Shown: one piece after another, positions 35,698-38,114 of the stretch
Numbering within the stretch: position 1 is the stretch's first letter
How the letters are laid out: each line of letters opens with the position of its first letter
Assembly (NCBI GenBank): GCA_013297695.1
Contig: JAAFHX010000014.1
Coordinates: 1 to 38,114, forward strand
DNA: 38,114 nt
Direction of reading: 5' to 3'
From: Rhodobacterales bacterium
Lineage (GTDB): Bacteria; Pseudomonadota; Alphaproteobacteria; Rhodobacterales; Rhodobacteraceae
Program-made: the position numbers and the translations under genes
Notes under the pieces: model-generated
Seen by the model: the letters and a program-made list of their open reading frames with translations, nothing else
The model's database searches: none
What the model was told of the DNA's origin: nothing

Positions 35698-37521
35698 TCA
35701 GGCCGCGCGCTGCGCGCGCAGACGCAACCCGGCCAGCGCCGCCAACGCCGCCAGCAGCAGCGGCAGCGCCGCCGGTACGGGGATGGGCGCGACGGGGATG
35801 TTCGAGATGGTGTAAAGCGTGTTGAAGCGCTGAAACTCGTCGTTCGAAACAAAGCTGTACTCTATGTCGACCTTGTTGCTGCCGATCTGACCGAAGCCCA
35901 GGCCCTGCTGCGTGCCGAAGAACGCATCCGCCGAACCCGGGTTGGTGAAGGTCTGGTTCACGACTGTCGTGTTGTTCAGCTTGGCAAGGAAAGACAGGCT
36001 TTCGAACAACGGTGACGTGCCGTAGATGAAGAAGTCGAGGAACAGGCTTTCGGCTGCGGCCGCCCGGAAGGTGTACGTTGCCGACCCGGAGTAGGTCTTT
36101 TTCGCGCCGGTGTCATCGCTGACGGCAAAGATCGCACCGGCGCCGTAGACGCGCTCCGGCGGGGCGGCGAACCCGATGGGTGCGGCGATGCCGACGTGGA
36201 TGTTCGACCCCGGTTCCCCGGACAGGTTCGCGAGCATGGACCCGCCGCTGAACAGGTCGATGTCGCCCACCCCTGCGAGCGCGCCGGCAATGCCGCTGCC
36301 CGCCGCATCCGACTTGGCGGTGACAGTCACCCCCCCGCGCGAGTCGCGCGCTTGGGCCTCGGCGCGGACAGTGCCGCCCGTAGCCCCTTCGGAACTGGCG
36401 ACGGCCACCGCAGAGCCCGCCGTACCGGCATCCTCGCTGCGGCCGCCGGAAGCGAAGGCCGATGCATTGCTCGCGCCGCCCTCTTCGTGCACTTGCCTTG
36501 CGGTCGCGACGGCATCCCCGCCGGTGCCGCCCAGAAGGCCATCGCCGCCATTCGCAATTGCCAGGCGGAGCGTGGCAGCGCTTTTCTGCTCCACCAGATC
36601 CAACTGTGCAGTGGCGTTCCCGCCCTTGCCGCCCGATGCTTCGCCGCCATCTGCATAGGCGATGGCACTGCCCGCTGTCGCGTTGCCCCGGACCTGCGCG
36701 TCCAGGGTCGCAGTGCTGTCTCCCCCGTCACCCGTCACACCCGTTTCGGACGTGCCGCCACTGCCGCCGAACGCATAAGAGCCAAGCGTGTAAGTCAGGT
36801 CGTTTCCTGCCGTCAGGGTCGTGTCGGTGGTCACCGTCAGTTCGGAAGTTGCCGCACCGCCCTGTCCGCCTTCGGCACCGCCGTCGCCGCGCCCGCCGAC
36901 CCCGCCGAATGCGCGGGCAATGCCCGTGATCTCTTCAGGATCAAGGGACGTGAGGTCGGCATACGCCTCGGCCATGCCGCCATCGCCGCCTTGCCGACCG
37001 CTGCCTTTTCCCGTGCCGCCCGTCCCGCCGGCCGCGATCACAGTGATCGAAGGCTTCGGCGCCCCCGAGGCCGACCCGGTCGCCAGTGCCGCGCCGCCGC
37101 TGCCGCCATCGGCCCCGGCACCGCCGCTGCCCGGCGTGCCTGCAGAACCGCCCGCGCCGCCACGGGCGGTCGCATTGCCGGGGGCTATGACGATCCCCGG
37201 CATCCCGGTCGCGGTTGCCTCGGCCGTCGCCGCGCCACCAGTGCCGCCCGCGCCGCCCGCACCGGTAGGTGCCCCGTCGCCGCCCGCGCCGCCCGCCCCG
37301 CCATTCGCGGTGGCATAGTTACCCTCCCCAGCCGTATCGGCAACCGCATCTGCCACGCCACCGACCCCGCCCGGGCCGCCATCGGGCGCGCCCGCCGTGC
37401 CCGCCGTGCCTGGCGTTCCGTTGATGGTGACGGTGGCGGCAAGGCCCGGGGCAGCGCCCAGCAGCACCAGAAGCGGCAGCGCCGTCAGGCAGCGGCGAAG
37501 CGGGCGGGGGTCTTGGAACAT
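35698..37521 (-). CDS. Gly-rich repeat secreted protein with C-terminal VPLPA-CTERM-type sorting signal
   Basis: Signal peptide CLTALPLLVLLGAAPGLAA; repeated A-x-A-x-GG-x-GG blocks; C-terminal PIPVPAALPLLLAALAALAGLRLRAQRAA. Confidence 0.85.
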   Translation of the reverse strand: MFQDPRPLRRCLTALPLLVLLGAAPGLAATVTINGTPGTAGTAGAPDGGPGGVGGVADAVADTAGEGNYATANGGAGGAGGDGAPTGAGGAGGTGGAATAEATATGMPGIVIAPGNATARGGAGGSAGTPGSGGAGADGGSGGAALATGSASGAPKPSITVIAAGGTGGTGKGSGRQGGDGGMAEAYADLTSLDPEEITGIARAFGGVGGRGDGGAEGGQGGAATSELTVTTDTTLTAGNDLTYTLGSYAFGGSGGTSETGVTGDGGDSTATLDAQVRGNATAGSAIAYADGGEASGGKGGNATAQLDLVEQKSAATLRLAIANGGDGLLGGTGGDAVATARQVHEEGGASNASAFASGGRSEDAGTAGSAVAVASSEGATGGTVRAEAQARDSRGGVTVTAKSDAAGSGIAGALAGVGDIDLFSGGSMLANLSGEPGSNIHVGIAAPIGFAAPPERVYGAGAIFAVSDDTGAKKTYSGSATYTFRAAAAESLFLDFFIYGTSPLFESLSFLAKLNNTTVVNQTFTNPGSADAFFGTQQGLGFGQIGSNKVDIEYSFVSNDEFQRFNTLYTISNIPVAPIPVPAALPLLLAALAALAGLRLRAQRAA

Positions 37522-37813
37522 CGGGGTCTCCCTGGGAAAGAGCTTGTCGAAATGGAAACTTGCCTGGCGAAAATTGCGGATTGTCGTCACATGTCAAGCA
37601 TCAAGGCGTGCTGACCCCCCTTTGTGCGACCTTTCTTGTGCAGCGGCCGGGCCTTTTCTGGCAAAGGTTTAGCCGACTTTCCGTTGCTGCAAGCAGCGGT
37701 TGCACCCAGGCACCAGTCCCTTCCCGGCCCCGCCTGCCGCCCGGGGCCTTCCCCTTGCCGCGCGCAGCGTTTAGGTGAGGGGGCAGGCAACCGGGAAGCG
37801 AAGGCGGGACGCC

Positions 37814-38114
37814 ATGTCGTTCTTCAAGAAACTCCGCGACCGGATGTTCCGCTCGTCCGAGAAAATCTCGGACGGGGTGGAGCAACTGGTGGAGGCCGCC
37901 CCCGTGCCGGACGGCCCGGCGACCCCGACCCCGGCCCCGGCCCCTGGCGCGCCCGCGCGGGGCATCCTCGCCCGGCTGACCGGGCAGGCCGCGCCCGAGG
38001 CGGCGCGGCGGGTGCTGGACGATGCCATGCTGGAAAGCCTGGAGGAAATGCTGATCGCCGCCGACATGGGCGTGGACACGGCGCTGCGGGTGACGGCGAA
38101 CCTGGCCGAGGGGC
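37814..38114 (+). CDS. ftsY: Signal recognition particle-docking protein FtsY, N-terminal part (truncated by window end)
   Basis: MSFFKKLRDRMFRSSEKISDGVEQLVE...ARRVLDDAMLESLEEMLIAADMGVDTALRV, the SRP54_N-like helical domain of FtsY. Confidence 0.88.
   Translation, partial: MSFFKKLRDRMFRSSEKISDGVEQLVEAAPVPDGPATPTPAPAPGAPARGILARLTGQAAPEAARRVLDDAMLESLEEMLIAADMGVDTALRVTANLAEG

Noticed and set aside
37680-37705. GCTGC-AA-GCAGC dyad upstream of ftsY as an eighth REP-like copy
   Set aside because: Only the centre resembles the family; the GGTGCGTGC arms are absent.
1-38114. tRNA, rRNA or known riboswitch genes
   Set aside because: No stretch with recognisable tRNA cloverleaf motifs, rRNA conserved segments or known riboswitch cores was found by eye; covariance-model search (Infernal/tRNAscan) would be decisive.

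Overview
High-GC bacterial chromosomal segment. Gene content and protein families (YmdB-like phosphoesterase, VPLPA-CTERM-type protein, BciA, PtsP) suggest an alphaproteobacterium of the Rhodobacteraceae type. That taxonomic call is inference. About 34 protein-coding genes are supported, and most are ordinary chromosomal metabolism, transport and housekeeping: a VIT-family tail, Bax inhibitor-1-like protein, HisN-like phosphatase, two purine-type amidohydrolases, MgtE, YebC, an ArgP/ACT/LysE exporter locus, GalE, an orphan ParA-like ATPase, MTA phosphorylase, PtsP, LysC, PurD, XseA and the FtsY start. No rRNA, tRNA, CRISPR array or transposase was seen. Non-routine points: (1) seven copies of a perfect 9-bp-arm palindrome GGTGCGTGC-NN-GCACGCACC, found only at 21.5-24.9 kb and 30.3-30.4 kb, always in gaps between co-directional minus-strand genes and mostly as inverted pairs (REPIN-like); (2) a beta-class DNA methyltransferase that appears fused to an Mrr-like PD-(D/E)XK nuclease domain, with an AT-richer central segment suggesting target-recognition-domain exchange; (3) a second dispersed intergenic repeat sharing an exact 16-mer; (4) a bciA-like 8-vinyl reductase away from any photosynthesis gene cluster; (5) a Gly-rich protein with about eight degenerate repeats and a C-terminal exosortase-type sorting signal; (6) several palindromic operator or terminator candidates.
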